DNA from: an uncultured Lachnospiraceae bacterium
GTDB taxonomy: Bacteria > Bacillota > Clostridia > Lachnospirales > Lachnospiraceae
Reading direction: 5' to 3'
Length of the DNA stretch: 53,789 nt
Assembly: GCA_947175035.1 (NCBI GenBank)
Contig: CAMWLG010000014.1
Location: 1-53,789, forward strand
Shown: positions 43,855 to 53,680 of the stretch, piece after piece
Position numbering within the stretch: the stretch's first letter is position 1
Layout of the letters: every line of letters begins with the position of its first letter
Made by a program: the position numbers and the translations under genes
The notes under the pieces: model-generated
Told to the model about the DNA's origin: nothing
Database searches by the model: none
What the model saw: only the letters and a program-made list of their open reading frames with translations

Positions 43855-45658
43855 CCAATTTCAGCACACTCATAAACGCCTTCTGTGGTATCTCCACATT
43901 GCCAATCTGGCGCATGCGCTTTTTACCCTCCTTCTGCTTCTCCAAAAGCTTTTTCTTTCGGGTGATATCGCCGCCGTAACACTTCGCCAGCACATCCTTG
44001 CGCATGGCTTTCACGGTCTCTCTCGCGATGACCTTGCCGCCCACCGCCGCCTGGATGGGAATCTCAAACAAATGTCTCGGAATCTCATCCTTAAGCTTCT
44101 CACACATCTTCCGCCCTCTCTCATAGGCAGAATCCGCATGGACAATGAACGACAGGGCGTCCACCTCCTCGCGGTTGATCAAGATATCCAGCTTCACCAG
44201 CTTGGACTCCTCATAACCCTTGATGTCATAATCAAAGGAAGCATAACCCCTGGAACGGGATTTCAGCGCGTCAAAAAAGTCATAAATAATTTCATTTAAC
44301 GGCAGGTCATATTTGAGCAGCGCCCTCGTGCCCTCGATATATTCCATGCCAAGATACCTGCCCCGCCGCTCTTGACAAAGCTCCATGATAGAGCCGATAA
44401 ATTCGCTGGTCACCATGATCTCTGCGCTGACAATCGGCTCTTCCATAAATTCAATCACCGAAGGATCCGGCAGGTTGGAGGGATTCGTCAGCTCAATCAC
44501 CTCGCCATTGGTCTTGTGAACCTTATAGATAACACCGGGCGCCGTGGTCACGAGATCCAGATTGTACTCTCTCTCCAATCGCTCCTGAATAATCTCCAGA
44601 TGCAAGAGTCCAAGAAAACCACAGCGAAAACCAAAGCCCAAAGCGATAGAGGTCTCCGGCTCATAATTCAGGGAAGCATCATTCAGCTGAAGCTTCTCAA
44701 GAGCGTCCCGCAAATCCGGATACTTTGCCCCATCCGCGGGGTACATGCCGCAGTACACCATGGACTGCACTTTCTTATAGCCGGGCAGCGGCTTGTCACA
44801 AGGTCTGTCATTGTCAGTCACCGTGTCTCCCACAGCGGTGTCCTTCACATTCTTGATTGAGGCGGTGATGTAGCCCACCATGCCGGCTGACAGCTCCTCA
44901 CAGGGAATAAACTGCCCCGCGCCAAAATATCCGACCTCCACCACTTCTTCCACCGCACCGGTAGCCATCATCCGGATGTTGGTGCCCTTTTTCACCGTTC
45001 CCTCCATAATGCGGCAGAAAATGATCACTCCTTTATAGGAATCGTACAAAGAGTCAAAAATCAACGCCTGCAAAGGATTGTCCGAACTTCCCTTGGGTGC
45101 CGGGATCTTTGTCACGATCTGTTCCAACACCTCCTCGATATTGATGCCGTTTTTGGCGGAGATCAACGGTGCGTCCTGCGCCTCGATGCCGATGACGTCC
45201 TCTATCTCCTCGATCACCCTCTGGGGCTCCGCACTTGGCAGGTCAATCTTGTTGATCACCGGAAACACATCCAAATCGTGATCCAGCGCCAGATACACAT
45301 TCGCCAAGGTCTGCGCCTCAATCCCCTGCGCCGCATCCACCACCAGAATCGCTCCGTCACAAGCGGCGAGGGAACGGCTCACCTCATAGTTAAAATCCAC
45401 GTGCCCCGGAGTGTCTATCAGATTAAAAATGTATTCCTCCCCATCTTTTGCGCGATACACGGTGCGCACGGACTGCGCCTTGATGGTGATGCCCCGCTCC
45501 CGCTCCAGGTCCATATTATCCAATACCTGCGCCTGCATTTCCCGGCTGGTCAAAAGCCCTGTCTTTTCAATGATCCGATCCGCCAGGGTAGATTTTCCAT
45601 GGTCTATATGTGCCACAATACAGAAATTGCGGATTTTGCTCTGGTCAATTGATGCCAT
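43841..45658 (-). CDS. lepA: Elongation factor 4 (LepA)
   Basis: This is a 605-residue ribosome back-translocase / assembly GTPase. The G motifs are [13 protein letters not shown] (G1), RGITIK (G2), DTPGHVDF (G3), NKIDLPSA (G4) and ISAKNG (G5). The LepA-specific C-terminal domain ends in [28 protein letters not shown]. The length is standard. It has its own promoter with a 17-bp spacer and is followed directly by hemW. Confidence 0.99.
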   Translation of the reverse strand: MASIDQSKIRNFCIVAHIDHGKSTLADRIIEKTGLLTSREMQAQVLDNMDLERERGITIKAQSVRTVYRAKDGEEYIFNLIDTPGHVDFNYEVSRSLAACDGAILVVDAAQGIEAQTLANVYLALDHDLDVFPVINKIDLPSAEPQRVIEEIEDVIGIEAQDAPLISAKNGINIEEVLEQIVTKIPAPKGSSDNPLQALIFDSLYDSYKGVIIFCRIMEGTVKKGTNIRMMATGAVEEVVEVGYFGAGQFIPCEELSAGMVGYITASIKNVKDTAVGDTVTDNDRPCDKPLPGYKKVQSMVYCGMYPADGAKYPDLRDALEKLQLNDASLNYEPETSIALGFGFRCGFLGLLHLEIIQERLEREYNLDLVTTAPGVIYKVHKTNGEVIELTNPSNLPDPSVIEFMEEPIVSAEIMVTSEFIGSIMELCQERRGRYLGMEYIEGTRALLKYDLPLNEIIYDFFDALKSRSRGYASFDYDIKGYEESKLVKLDILINREEVDALSFIVHADSAYERGRKMCEKLKDEIPRHLFEIPIQAAVGGKVIARETVKAMRKDVLAKCYGGDITRKKKLLEKQKEGKKRMRQIGNVEIPQKAFMSVLKLDDRK

Positions 45659-45697
45659 GTATGTTCCTCAACTTTCTTCTCTTGAATTAATAACCCT

Positions 45698-45726
45698 ATT
45701 ATAAGTAAATTCTTTCCAATCGTCAA
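45698..45726 (-). promoter_or_regulatory. lepA promoter
   Basis: -35 TTGACG (45721-45726), a 17-bp spacer and -10 TATAAT (45698-45703) on the minus strand. Confidence 0.88.
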
Positions 45727-45749
45727 CATGCTCAATTTTCCCGCGTGTC

Positions 45750-46958
45750 TTACGTGTCCTCCCCGCTAAGCACCATATCAAGCACATGCGCCAGAGGATC
45801 GCAGGCATTCATGGCCTCTTCCACCGTATTATTTTGGGCGCCCAGCTCCACGAGAAGCGACCTCGGCCGAAGGTGCATATTGTATCGATATCCCTTTAAG
45901 TAAATTTTTCTTGTCAGACCGGGATAATATTCCTCACACTTTAACTTCATCTGAAAAGAAAACGCCAGATTGTCCGAAATATTCTTATTTTCCAAGTAGG
46001 AGATATTCCCCGACTTCTTGGTGCGGGACAAGCCGTTAAAAAACATAAACCGCGCCGTCGGCCTGCCATCCAGATCCATCACCAGACGGGTTCCCTCCGC
46101 CATCTCGTCCCGATGCAGGTCGATCACCACCTGTATAGAGGGATATTCTTTCAGCAATTCTTCCAATGCGGGAAGCGATCTGCCGTAGGCGTCATCCCTT
46201 GTGTCCACATCATACTGCCCCGTGTGATGCAGCACCCGATAACCGTACTGTTCCTGCAATATCTTTGTCAAACGCTCCCCCACGCCCACAATAGAAGTGC
46301 TTGTGTCCCCCGGCACAGAGTCCGCAAACCGTTCCTGTGAATGCGTGTGATAAATCAATATTTGAGGCCCCTCATCTTTTGTCTGTAAAGTCATATCCCG
46401 GGACAAAAGCGCCTGTAGATTCAGCTGGTCACTTCCTGCCATGGTGTTGGTATCTATGGTATAGAATTTGTTTACCAAAGATTCGTAATTGGCATAATCC
46501 TCCAGCGGCAGCTGTACCTGTCTGCCATGAGGCACAAAGTCCGACACATAGGACTGCGCCGCTTGATTCTCCTCCCGCATCAAGGCCTGCAGCTCCTGCT
46601 CAGTAGGAAGATACTGCAAGTCCTCCTCTGCAAGTTCCTCATACACAAGCACCTTGGAATGCCCGTCATCCTCCCATGCCACGGAAGCCTCCACGGCGTA
46701 TCCCACATTTCTTTTGGTCATACCATACAAGGGCAGCACCGACTCCACTTGGGCCTCCACGACCCATGTGATACAACTCTCCCGCGCCCCGTCCGCCATT
46801 CCCGGCATAAACTGCGCATAGACCGCTTCTTTCAATCCCTCAGCCAGCTCATTGACAACCGCCTCTGTCAAAGGCAGCTTGCCCTTTGTACCATAGAACC
46901 CGGTTACCATCCATAACAGAAGGAGAAAAATGACCACCTTCATCACTCTATACCGCAT
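45750..46958 (-). CDS. spoIIP: Stage II sporulation protein P (amidase of the engulfment complex)
   Basis: This is a 402-residue protein. It starts with a membrane anchor (VMKVVIFLLLLWMVTGFYG). The SpoIIP domain occupies the C-terminal half: QILIYHTHSQERFAD, SIVGVGERLTKILQEQYGYRVLHHTGQYD, VIDLHRDEM, and YNMHLRPRSLLVELGAQNNTVEEA. The His and Glu positions match the amidase/endopeptidase centre used with SpoIID and SpoIIM to thin septal peptidoglycan. It lies 45 bp after gpr, as in other spore formers. Confidence 0.95.
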   Translation of the reverse strand: MRYRVMKVVIFLLLLWMVTGFYGTKGKLPLTEAVVNELAEGLKEAVYAQFMPGMADGARESCITWVVEAQVESVLPLYGMTKRNVGYAVEASVAWEDDGHSKVLVYEELAEEDLQYLPTEQELQALMREENQAAQSYVSDFVPHGRQVQLPLEDYANYESLVNKFYTIDTNTMAGSDQLNLQALLSRDMTLQTKDEGPQILIYHTHSQERFADSVPGDTSTSIVGVGERLTKILQEQYGYRVLHHTGQYDVDTRDDAYGRSLPALEELLKEYPSIQVVIDLHRDEMAEGTRLVMDLDGRPTARFMFFNGLSRTKKSGNISYLENKNISDNLAFSFQMKLKCEEYYPGLTRKIYLKGYRYNMHLRPRSLLVELGAQNNTVEEAMNACDPLAHVLDMVLSGEDT

Positions 46959-47003
46959 TTAGCCTAGTGCCCTTCTCCGGAAACCTCCATTCAATATATG
47001 AGC

Positions 47004-47924
47004 TTATCCCCCGCCACAGACTACATTATTTTTCTCCATGGCGATATTGATGCCCTCAGAGAGTGTAAAGCTCACCCGCTTGACCACAGAATCAATATCC
47101 TTGCCTGTCATATACATATTGTTCAGCTCCGCAAAAGCAAGCCGGCTGTCAAACCTCTCGTCCGTGTCCTCGTCCAGCCACTTTTTCAAAGCGTCTCCCA
47201 CGATTGTCGCTGCATCCACCACCGTGGGCACACCCACTGCGATCACCGGAACCCCCAGTTCTTCCTCTGTCAACGCGTTTCGGTGATTCCCCACGCCGGA
47301 GCCCGGCTGTATGCCGGTGTTCGTAATCTGAATCGTGCGATTCAGACGTTTCGTGCTTCTGGCGGCCAAGGCGTCAATCACAATCAGCACATCCGGATGC
47401 GTTTCCAGCACCACACCTTTTACAATCTCCGCCGTCTCCATGCCGGTCTTGGCCATGACTCCCGGCTCCATGCTACTGACCAGATTCATTTTACTGCAAT
47501 TATAGGCTGCCTTGCCATACTCCTTCACCACATGTCTGGTGATAAAGAGATTATCCACCACCTGAGGTCCCAGGGAATCCGCTGTCACCTCCCGGTTGCC
47601 GAGTCCCACAACCAGCACGGACAATTCCCTGTCCCCGTCAGGAAGCATTTCCAAAAGCTCCTTCGCCAGACAATCCGAAATCTCGCGGTGATAGTCCTCA
47701 TCTGGTTCCACCAGCGCCGGCGCCTCCATGGTGACATATGTCCCCACCGCCTTCCCCATAGCCTTGGCCGCGTTCTTGGTATCGATCATCACCTTCGTGA
47801 CCTGTATATCCTCATCTTCCAGATAATATTCTTCCACGCGGACACCACGCAGCTCACTGTCCGCCTCCGTTACGCTCTCCCTTGCCTCCAATGCCAAGTC
47901 CGTTCTGACCTGAAAATTCCCCAT
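47004..47924 (-). CDS. gpr: GPR spore germination protease
   Basis: This 306-residue protease degrades small acid-soluble spore proteins on germination. It starts QVRTDLALEARESV, the typical GPR lead with a short propeptide, then VLVVGLGNREVTADSLGPQVVDNLFITRH, SSMEPGVMAKTGMETAEIVKG and IDALAARSTKRLNRTIQITNTGIQPGSGVGNHR. All of these are family signatures. AGGGGGATT precedes the ATG. Transcription probably depends on sporulation sigma factors, but I could not fix a promoter. Confidence 0.97.
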   Translation of the reverse strand: MGNFQVRTDLALEARESVTEADSELRGVRVEEYYLEDEDIQVTKVMIDTKNAAKAMGKAVGTYVTMEAPALVEPDEDYHREISDCLAKELLEMLPDGDRELSVLVVGLGNREVTADSLGPQVVDNLFITRHVVKEYGKAAYNCSKMNLVSSMEPGVMAKTGMETAEIVKGVVLETHPDVLIVIDALAARSTKRLNRTIQITNTGIQPGSGVGNHRNALTEEELGVPVIAVGVPTVVDAATIVGDALKKWLDEDTDERFDSRLAFAELNNMYMTGKDIDSVVKRVSFTLSEGINIAMEKNNVVCGGG

Positions 47925-48026
47925 GTCACAATCCCCCTGAATACTACTTTCTTTTTCCGAAATCCTTTCTTTTTTTGGGTAACAGTTCCGCTGTTACATT
48001 TTTTGCAAATTTCAGGAAAATATGTA

Positions 48027-48055
48027 TTGACAAACCTCTGGAAATTTACTACACT
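48027..48055 (+). promoter_or_regulatory. rpsT promoter
   Basis: A perfect -35 TTGACA (48027-48032), a 17-bp spacer and -10 TACACT (48050-48055), about 90 bp before the start codon. Confidence 0.8.
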
Positions 48056-48143
48056 ACAATAGTATGTTTACCTTAGTCTTCCGTGTCTGGCTATAGTGAA
48101 ACATTTTCAACAAATTATACCAATACAAATGGAGGTGTACAAC

Positions 48144-48407
48144 TTGGCTAACATTAAATCCGCAAAGAAGAGAATCTTAGTGTCCCGCGCGAATGCTGAA
48201 AGAAATAAAGCAATCCGCTCCGGTGTTAAGACTGCGATCAAGAAAGTATATGCAGCGATTGAGTCCGGTGACAAGAACGCTGCCAAGACAGAGCTTGTAG
48301 CAGCCACCAAGACAATCGAGATGGCAGGCAGCAAAGGTGTTTATCACAAGAATAACGTTGCCCGCAAGGTTGCCCGCATTAGCAAAGCAGTAAACCAGAT
48401 GGCTTAA
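48144..48407 (+). CDS. rpsT: 30S ribosomal protein S20
   Basis: The start is the TTG at 48144, placed by GGAGGTG eight bases upstream and by the product beginning (M)ANIKSAKKRIL as in all S20 proteins; the longer ATG reading from 48096 has no family support. It has 87 residues, is very basic, and binds 16S rRNA. It is one of only two plus-strand genes and sits head to head with gpr, as in B. subtilis. Confidence 0.98.
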   Translation: MANIKSAKKRILVSRANAERNKAIRSGVKTAIKKVYAAIESGDKNAAKTELVAATKTIEMAGSKGVYHKNNVARKVARISKAVNQMA

Positions 48408-48446
48408 GTCTGGTCTGTCGTGGACATGATATAAACTATATGAATC

Positions 48447-48479
48447 AAAAGCACCCATACCGTCATGTGGGTGCTTTTT
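48447..48479 (+). terminator. Intrinsic terminator of rpsT
   Basis: The stem AAAAGCACCCA / TGGGTGCTTTT is followed by a T run, 40 bp after the stop codon. Confidence 0.93.
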
Positions 48480-48487
48480 CGAATTTA

Positions 48488-49399
48488 TCAACGTCTTCTA
48501 CCGCCTCCGCCATGACTGTGCCCGCCGCTGCTGCGGTGACTTCCATGACTTCCCCCGCCGTGGTGGCTGCTGCCGCCTCCGCCGCTGCTGCTCGACTCAA
48601 TCCGATGGCTGGTCACATTCTTGCGGATAAAATCATCCGACTTGAAACGCAGGTTGACACCTTCTCTGCCTATATAAGTTTTCGCCGTGGTGGTGTCCTT
48701 CGCCTTGGATTGTGACATATGCATCACCGCATAGATTACGGCTACAATAAAAGGCACGACCCACGCACAGCACAGACTTGCAAGCACTTCACCTTCATCC
48801 ACACCGTTATATCCATGCTCTCCATAATCCGCCAGCTTGTAGACCGCGGCACGATACGCCTGATAGGGTTGGGTGTCTATGTAGGCATACATCGCGTCAA
48901 GCACGACGTCCTCCTCCCTCACGCCAATCGTATCCTCCATCTTGCCGCTGGTGGAAAGCCAAGACCCCTTTTGGGAACCATTGCTATCCTCGTACCAGTT
49001 ATCGAGGAGCAGCGCGCCGTCCCCATAAGCCCGATTCCAGCCATATTTGCCATTATCATAAAAATCATCAGCGTAATTCATCATGTTATTTTCCCACACC
49101 CGGTCAGATTCGCCCATGGGCTCATTGAGTGTCACGATGACAATGTCTATTTTGGCCTTCTTTTCACACGCGGCAATCTCCTGCCTGAGCTTTTGTTCCT
49201 CGCTGTCCGTGAGCACATCCGCATAATCGAAAACGCGCTCTGTGGGAGCCATATTATTCCCTCTGGGCCTGTTGTCGGCAACCACTCTCACAATCACCGC
49301 TCCGATGGTCAGCACAACTACAATGCCCGTTATGATAAACCATACCTTGAAATATTTTAAATACTGTCGCAGGGCCTCTCTCTTAAGCTCTTTATCCAT
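48488..49399 (-). CDS. TPM-domain membrane protein with Gly/Ser/His-rich tail
   Basis: The start is the ATG at 49399 (GGGAGGAGAGG upstream), giving 303 residues. One membrane span lies near the N-terminus (VWFIITGIVVVLTIGAVIVRVV), then the TPM (TLP18.3/Psb32/MOLO-1) domain with VFDYADVLTDSEEQKLRQEIAACEKKAKIDIVIVTLN. A second span follows near residue 225 (VVPFIVAVIYAVMHM). The last 35 residues are SSSSGGGGSSHHGGG-type repeats ending in GGGGRRR. The role is unknown; it likely works with the zinc-ribbon protein whose gene ends 17 bp upstream. The tail could bind metal. Confidence 0.85.
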   Translation of the reverse strand: MDKELKREALRQYLKYFKVWFIITGIVVVLTIGAVIVRVVADNRPRGNNMAPTERVFDYADVLTDSEEQKLRQEIAACEKKAKIDIVIVTLNEPMGESDRVWENNMMNYADDFYDNGKYGWNRAYGDGALLLDNWYEDSNGSQKGSWLSTSGKMEDTIGVREEDVVLDAMYAYIDTQPYQAYRAAVYKLADYGEHGYNGVDEGEVLASLCCAWVVPFIVAVIYAVMHMSQSKAKDTTTAKTYIGREGVNLRFKSDDFIRKNVTSHRIESSSSGGGGSSHHGGGSHGSHRSSGGHSHGGGGRRR

Positions 49400-49415
49400 C
49401 TGCCTCTCCTCCCTG

Positions 49416-50405
49416 TCACACACACAACAATGCCCAGACACTCACGCATCCCACAAGCACTGTCAGACAGCCCCACAATGTACATGCATAGGCCAAAACC
49501 TTTTTGGTGGAAATAGGCACCGTTCCCACAATTTTTCCCGTTTGCCCGTTGACATAGAAGGGATATTCCACATTGTTATATTGATAAAGATATTTCCACA
49601 CAGGAAGAAGCCCATAATACTGCCATGCGCCTCGAACCTGAATATCATTGCGCTTTTGGCGCACATTACTGTAACCGGATACCTGCTCACGTACCAGCGT
49701 GACAGTATCCTCCGTCATTTTCTGTTTGGCGCGGTTCTCCACAGCCCCCGCCTCCATATTGTACTTCTCCGCGCAAAAACCTGACATATACTTCGGGTCA
49801 AAATCCATCAGCTGACCATAGTCATAAGGCTCCATCAGATCCATCACGTCATCCGGCATCTGCACGGACGCATCCACCGGAATATTTCTAAAGCTTACAT
49901 CCACGTTACGGCGCACGTCATAATATGATGTCTCCGTGTACCGCATATTACCGGAAGTCCAGCTACGCACCTTGGTTCCCTCCCCCTGATAGTCAGCGCT
50001 GACGTCATAGTCGTAGAACCAGAAAGGCACGTAATCCCCCTCCATGCTGTTTAGGCGAACCTCCGACAGAAAATCCGTGGGTGCAAACACTTTTTTCCTA
50101 AACTTATCGCGCAACATCTGCTTACATGTCTCTTTGCCAATCTGAAACGGGATCATCATTTTAGGCAGATATCGTCCTTCCACGCGCTCATCCAAAATCA
50201 AATAGTTGCTGCAATATGGACACTGGATGGCGGCGGTATGCTCCTTCACCGGCACTTCGCCTCCGCAGTCCGGACAAATCGAAATCGCCCCGGAAGAGAT
50301 TTGCACCTCCTGGCTCTCCTCGCTCTCACAGAACGGACAGAACATTTTATGCTTTTCGGGACTATATACCACATTTCCGCCACAGTTTCGACACTTAAAA
50401 ATCAT
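49416..50405 (-). CDS. Zinc-ribbon membrane-associated protein, unknown function
   Basis: This is a 329-residue protein. Two zinc ribbons cover the first 70 residues: CRNC...CPFC and CPDC...CPYC, eight cysteines in all. The central 200 residues start with KMMIPFQIGKETCKQMLRDKF and have no domain I recognise beyond similarity to TFIIB-type zinc-ribbon proteins of Firmicutes. The C-terminus is hydrophobic (VLAYACTLWGCLTVLVGCVSVWALLCV), one or two spans. It is paired with the TPM-domain gene. It probably acts as a membrane-tethered sensor or chaperone. Confidence 0.82.
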   Translation of the reverse strand: MIFKCRNCGGNVVYSPEKHKMFCPFCESEESQEVQISSGAISICPDCGGEVPVKEHTAAIQCPYCSNYLILDERVEGRYLPKMMIPFQIGKETCKQMLRDKFRKKVFAPTDFLSEVRLNSMEGDYVPFWFYDYDVSADYQGEGTKVRSWTSGNMRYTETSYYDVRRNVDVSFRNIPVDASVQMPDDVMDLMEPYDYGQLMDFDPKYMSGFCAEKYNMEAGAVENRAKQKMTEDTVTLVREQVSGYSNVRQKRNDIQVRGAWQYYGLLPVWKYLYQYNNVEYPFYVNGQTGKIVGTVPISTKKVLAYACTLWGCLTVLVGCVSVWALLCV

Positions 50406-50429
50406 TGCTTACTCCTATCCTTCTTCGCC

Positions 50430-50481
50430 AAAAAATTGCCGGAGGCGCTCCATGTAAAAGCATTATCGAACGTCCTCCGGC
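50430..50481 (-). terminator. Intrinsic terminator downstream of pfp
   Basis: The arms GCCGGAGG (50438-50445) and CCTCCGGC (50474-50481) are followed on the minus strand by AATTTTTT. It lies beyond the 155-bp element, so the element would be transcribed as part of the pfp 3' end. Confidence 0.75.
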
Positions 50482-50500
50482 TATGATCGGTTAAAATTAT

Positions 50501-50655
50501 TGTAACTATTCAGAACCATTCGCAAAATGCTGCTACGCAGCTCCCATTTTGCTCATATTTGGCTCTCGCCAAATGAATTTATAGGAAAAATGTCTTATGA
50601 AAGCAAGCTTTCATCGCCATTTTCCTATAAATTCGCTTGGTTCTGAACAGTTACA
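50501..50655. repeat. 155-bp structured repeat element, copy B (inverted)
   Basis: This is the reverse complement of 14426-14580 with three substitutions and no indel, starting TGTAACTATTCAGAACC and ending GGTTCTGAACAGTTACA. It lies directly after the pfp stop and before the terminator. Confidence 0.95.
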
Positions 50656-50661
50656 ATTTAT

Positions 50662-51891
50662 TTACTGAAAATCAATAACGATATGTCTGGGCTGTCCGGT
50701 GATCATGATGGGAGTCAGCTCTGCCTGAATCAAGGGTTTGATGTAATTTACCATCTCCTTGGAGACAAAGGTGCCATCCTCGGTAATCCACTCCAAAGGA
50801 ACCTTCTTCTCCACATTGGCAATCTTATGTACATCATACAGCCCCGTGGTGCAGATATAAGGATCGCTGGACTCTCTCTTCAAGGTAACCATCATGCCTG
50901 TCTCGCCGTCAAAAGCAGCTTTTACAGCGGAACCGCCTACCTGATAAGCCTCCGTGATATCCACGCGGGAGGTCAGATGACCCGCACAACGCTGCATGGT
51001 AGCAAGCTCAATTGCTCTGGACTTGCAGCCAAACTTAGCGCTTACAAGGTCTGCCAGATACTTCGCCGTACCGGACAACTGCTTGTGGCCGAACGCGTCC
51101 ACGTACTCATTGTGGTCGCCGTGCTCAAACACATACTTTCCATCCGCGGTCTTGATACCCTCGGACACAGCCATCACGATCGCATCCTTGGTCTCCAAAA
51201 GTTTTCCTACTTTACTCACAAACTTGTCAATGTCGAAGGCAACCTCCGGCAGATAAATACCGTCCACGCCCTCGCAGTCCTCGCAGGTTGCCAGTGCAGC
51301 CGCACCGGTAAGCCATCCAGCATTACGTCCCATAATCTCGATGATGGTGACATTCTTGATATCATACACCAGACCGTCTCTGATAATCTCCTTGGTCACG
51401 GAAGCGATATACTTGGCAGCGCTGCCATATCCGGGAGTGTGATCCGTCACCTCAAGGTCATTGTCAATTGTCTTAGGCACACCGACAAAACGAATCGGGC
51501 TGTCAATCTCAACCGCGTAATCAGACAGCTTCTTGATGGTGTCCATAGAATCATTTCCGCCTATGTAGAAAAATGCTGAAATCTCATACTTCTTAAGTAT
51601 TTCAAAAATCTTCTCATACATTGCCTTGTCTGTCTCCACATCAGGCAATTTGAAACGACAGGAACCCAAAAATGCGGAGGGGGTTCTCTTTAAAAGCTCC
51701 AAATCCAAATCGGACTTGATCTTCTCATCCATATCCACAATCTTCTCCTCCAGAAAACCGTGAATACCATGACGCATACCATAAACCTTTCTTGCGCCCA
51801 GATCCTTGGCTGTCTTGTAGACACCCGCCAAAGACGAATTAATCACGGCGGTAGGTCCGCCTGACTGCCCCACAATTACATTTCCTAACAT
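50662..51891 (-). CDS. pfp: 6-phosphofructokinase, pyrophosphate-dependent type
   Basis: The start is the ATG at 51891 (AAGGAGG upstream), giving 409 residues. It phosphorylates fructose-6-phosphate. The donor site reads GGNDSMDT, with Asp where ATP enzymes have Gly, and the active site reads PKTIDNDL with Lys; both are marks of pyrophosphate use. Catalytic Asp residues are in TIDND, and the substrate Arg/His set is in EIMGRNAGWLTG. PPi-based glycolysis is common in gut Clostridia and saves ATP. It has a promoter with a 17-bp spacer. Confidence 0.93.
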   Translation of the reverse strand: MLGNVIVGQSGGPTAVINSSLAGVYKTAKDLGARKVYGMRHGIHGFLEEKIVDMDEKIKSDLDLELLKRTPSAFLGSCRFKLPDVETDKAMYEKIFEILKKYEISAFFYIGGNDSMDTIKKLSDYAVEIDSPIRFVGVPKTIDNDLEVTDHTPGYGSAAKYIASVTKEIIRDGLVYDIKNVTIIEIMGRNAGWLTGAAALATCEDCEGVDGIYLPEVAFDIDKFVSKVGKLLETKDAIVMAVSEGIKTADGKYVFEHGDHNEYVDAFGHKQLSGTAKYLADLVSAKFGCKSRAIELATMQRCAGHLTSRVDITEAYQVGGSAVKAAFDGETGMMVTLKRESSDPYICTTGLYDVHKIANVEKKVPLEWITEDGTFVSKEMVNYIKPLIQAELTPIMITGQPRHIVIDFQ

Positions 51892-51941
51892 AAGTACCTC
51901 CTTCTCCCATGACAATGAGTTGTGCTTTTAAAGCCTATCCT

Positions 51942-51970
51942 ATTTTAACATAAAATCAAGATACATACAA
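51942..51970 (-). promoter_or_regulatory. pfp promoter
   Basis: -35 TTGTAT (51965-51970), a 17-bp spacer and -10 TAAAAT (51942-51947) on the minus strand, about 50 bp before the start codon. Confidence 0.55.
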
Positions 51971-52001
51971 GGATGATTTCTGTCTATCACCACCGGAATT
52001 C

Positions 52002-52403
52002 TCACACAACGGTATAAGGTCCTCCATGCATGAGCCAGTAATAATTGAGCACGGCAGAAAGTATTGTCAGAAGAAGGATCACAAAAAATTGTTTCCAGTT
52101 CTTTTCTTTTATCAGACAATAGACGGAAAATCCTAAAAAACCGAGCGATACGGCGAAATGCAGATACATCAGCCGAAACAGATAATATAAGATGACAAGC
52201 AACCAATATGGCAGGAAAAAGACCATGCCGATCAACTCCGGTATCACGGAAAATATCGCATAAACTCGGTCAGGAAATTCCGTGATCAGCAGAACCGGGA
52301 ACAAAAAAATACAGTTGAGCAGTAAATAAGTGCACCAGTCCTTCTGAATGGCAGTGCCATCTCTTTTCCTTTTTGCAGAAACCTCTTTTTTCATATGCGC
52401 CAT
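52002..52403 (-). CDS. Small polytopic membrane protein, unknown function
   Basis: The start is taken as the ATG at 52403 (GGGAG nine bases upstream); an ATG at 52409 is too close to that site. The 133-residue product has a basic cytosolic head (KKEVSAKRKRDG), then about four hydrophobic segments (TYLLLNCIFLFPVLLI, AIFSVIPELIGMVFFLPYWLLVILYYLF, FAVSLGFLGFSVYCLI, FFVILLLTILSAVLNYYWLM). I do not recognise a family. It lies between pfp and the divergent TPR gene. Confidence 0.65.
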   Translation of the reverse strand: MAHMKKEVSAKRKRDGTAIQKDWCTYLLLNCIFLFPVLLITEFPDRVYAIFSVIPELIGMVFFLPYWLLVILYYLFRLMYLHFAVSLGFLGFSVYCLIKEKNWKQFFVILLLTILSAVLNYYWLMHGGPYTVV

Positions 52404-52497
52404 TTTCATATTCTCCCATGCGAACTTATACCTCTATCTCATTTTAATGCAGAATTCCACGCTTGGTCAACATCCAATTGAGGAATTGGCACACTGC

Positions 52498-52526
52498 TTG
52501 TAAAACTTTAGTTGCTGCTGTATAAT
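52498..52526 (+). promoter_or_regulatory. Promoter of the TPR-protein gene
   Basis: -35 TTGTAA (52498-52503), a 17-bp spacer and -10 TATAAT (52521-52526). Confidence 0.75.
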
Positions 52527-52579
52527 ACAGATATTTACAATTGACTGAATTACAAAAAAGATACACGAGGTGACCGAGA

Positions 52580-53680
52580 ATGAGTCAGGAAAAACAACTC
52601 TTCAGCCAGATACTATCTGATTTACAAGCACGCAAGGAAAATACCGACCGTGAAGACTATGCACCGCTCATTGAAGAAGTCGAGGCGCTCTTACAAAAAT
52701 GCACTGCAAATGAAATTGTGATGGATTCCGGCGAGGCAGACCTCTCGGAACTCTATTTTCTGGCGGCGGAACTGTTATTCTCTTATGATATGGCAGCCAG
52801 AGTCGCATCCCACGGAAAGCCCCTTGCAAATAAAGAAAAAACATGGGGGTATTTTAAGAAAGCCATCGAACTTCAGGACAAGGAAGAATATTCTTATGAA
52901 CTGTGGAACTTTTTGTCCTCCGCAGGGCACAAGGAGGAAGGCATTGCGGCGTTAGAAGGTTTTATTAAGCGCACCGGCGGCACTGCCAAGGTTCTTTCGC
53001 GGGCTGCAGAATATATTCTTATGTATGCGGATTCGGAAGATACACAGACGATCCAGAAATCCCTTGATTACTTCTACCGCGCCATTGAAATGGAACCTGA
53101 CCGCTATGAGACCTATTGGGCATATTGGACGGACTTGGAGGAGGCAGTGGATGTCTGCCCCCAATTATTCAAAGAAGCCGTTTTATGCCTTGATAAACTG
53201 ATCGAGCTCTCCCTGCCGGAATCTTCCGAAAAACACCAATATTTGGGGAATCATCATTTTGACTTGGCGAATATTTACCTGAAAATGAAAGATGGGACAA
53301 AAGCACTGGAAACCGTGAAAAAAGGATTGCAGTATGCTCCCGCATCCCTTTTCGGAAACGAATTGGCCGCAGATATGTATCTCCAAAATAACCTCTTTCA
53401 AGAAGCCATTCCCCATTACAATAACATCATTGAAGCCTGCACGAGCGGTCAATACAGCGGTCAAGGCAATCGACTTGCAAAGGCATTCTTCAATCTTGCC
53501 CACTGCTATCATATGACCAACCAGCCGGAACTGGCCTCCACATATTACCTTGCTCTGGAGAATGGAAAAGATATCGTTCCACCGCAGTACAAAAGCGAAT
53601 TTCTTTTTTACTACAACCGCAGCAATTCTTGGTGGGGAAAGTTGAAAAGATGGCTGGGGAAGATTTTTCATAAGGGCTGA
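52580..53680 (+). CDS. TPR-repeat protein, unknown partner
   Basis: This 366-residue soluble protein is made of helical pairs typical of tetratricopeptide repeats, for example YFYRAIEMEPDRYETYWAYWTDLEEAV, LANIYLKMKDGTKALETVKKGLQYAPAS, ELAADMYLQNNLFQEAIPHYNNIIEAC and AKAFFNLAHCYHMTNQPELASTYYLALENG. GAGGTGA precedes the ATG. The C-terminus is basic (WWGKLKRWLGKIFHKG) and may be amphipathic, touching membrane or nucleic acid. TPR proteins scaffold protein complexes; the partner is not evident. Confidence 0.85.
   Translation: MSQEKQLFSQILSDLQARKENTDREDYAPLIEEVEALLQKCTANEIVMDSGEADLSELYFLAAELLFSYDMAARVASHGKPLANKEKTWGYFKKAIELQDKEEYSYELWNFLSSAGHKEEGIAALEGFIKRTGGTAKVLSRAAEYILMYADSEDTQTIQKSLDYFYRAIEMEPDRYETYWAYWTDLEEAVDVCPQLFKEAVLCLDKLIELSLPESSEKHQYLGNHHFDLANIYLKMKDGTKALETVKKGLQYAPASLFGNELAADMYLQNNLFQEAIPHYNNIIEACTSGQYSGQGNRLAKAFFNLAHCYHMTNQPELASTYYLALENGKDIVPPQYKSEFLFYYNRSNSWWGKLKRWLGKIFHKG

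Noticed and set aside
47925..48026. Sporulation sigma-G promoter for gpr
   Set aside because: A CATACTA -10-like word exists on the minus strand, but no matching -35 at correct spacing could be found by eye.
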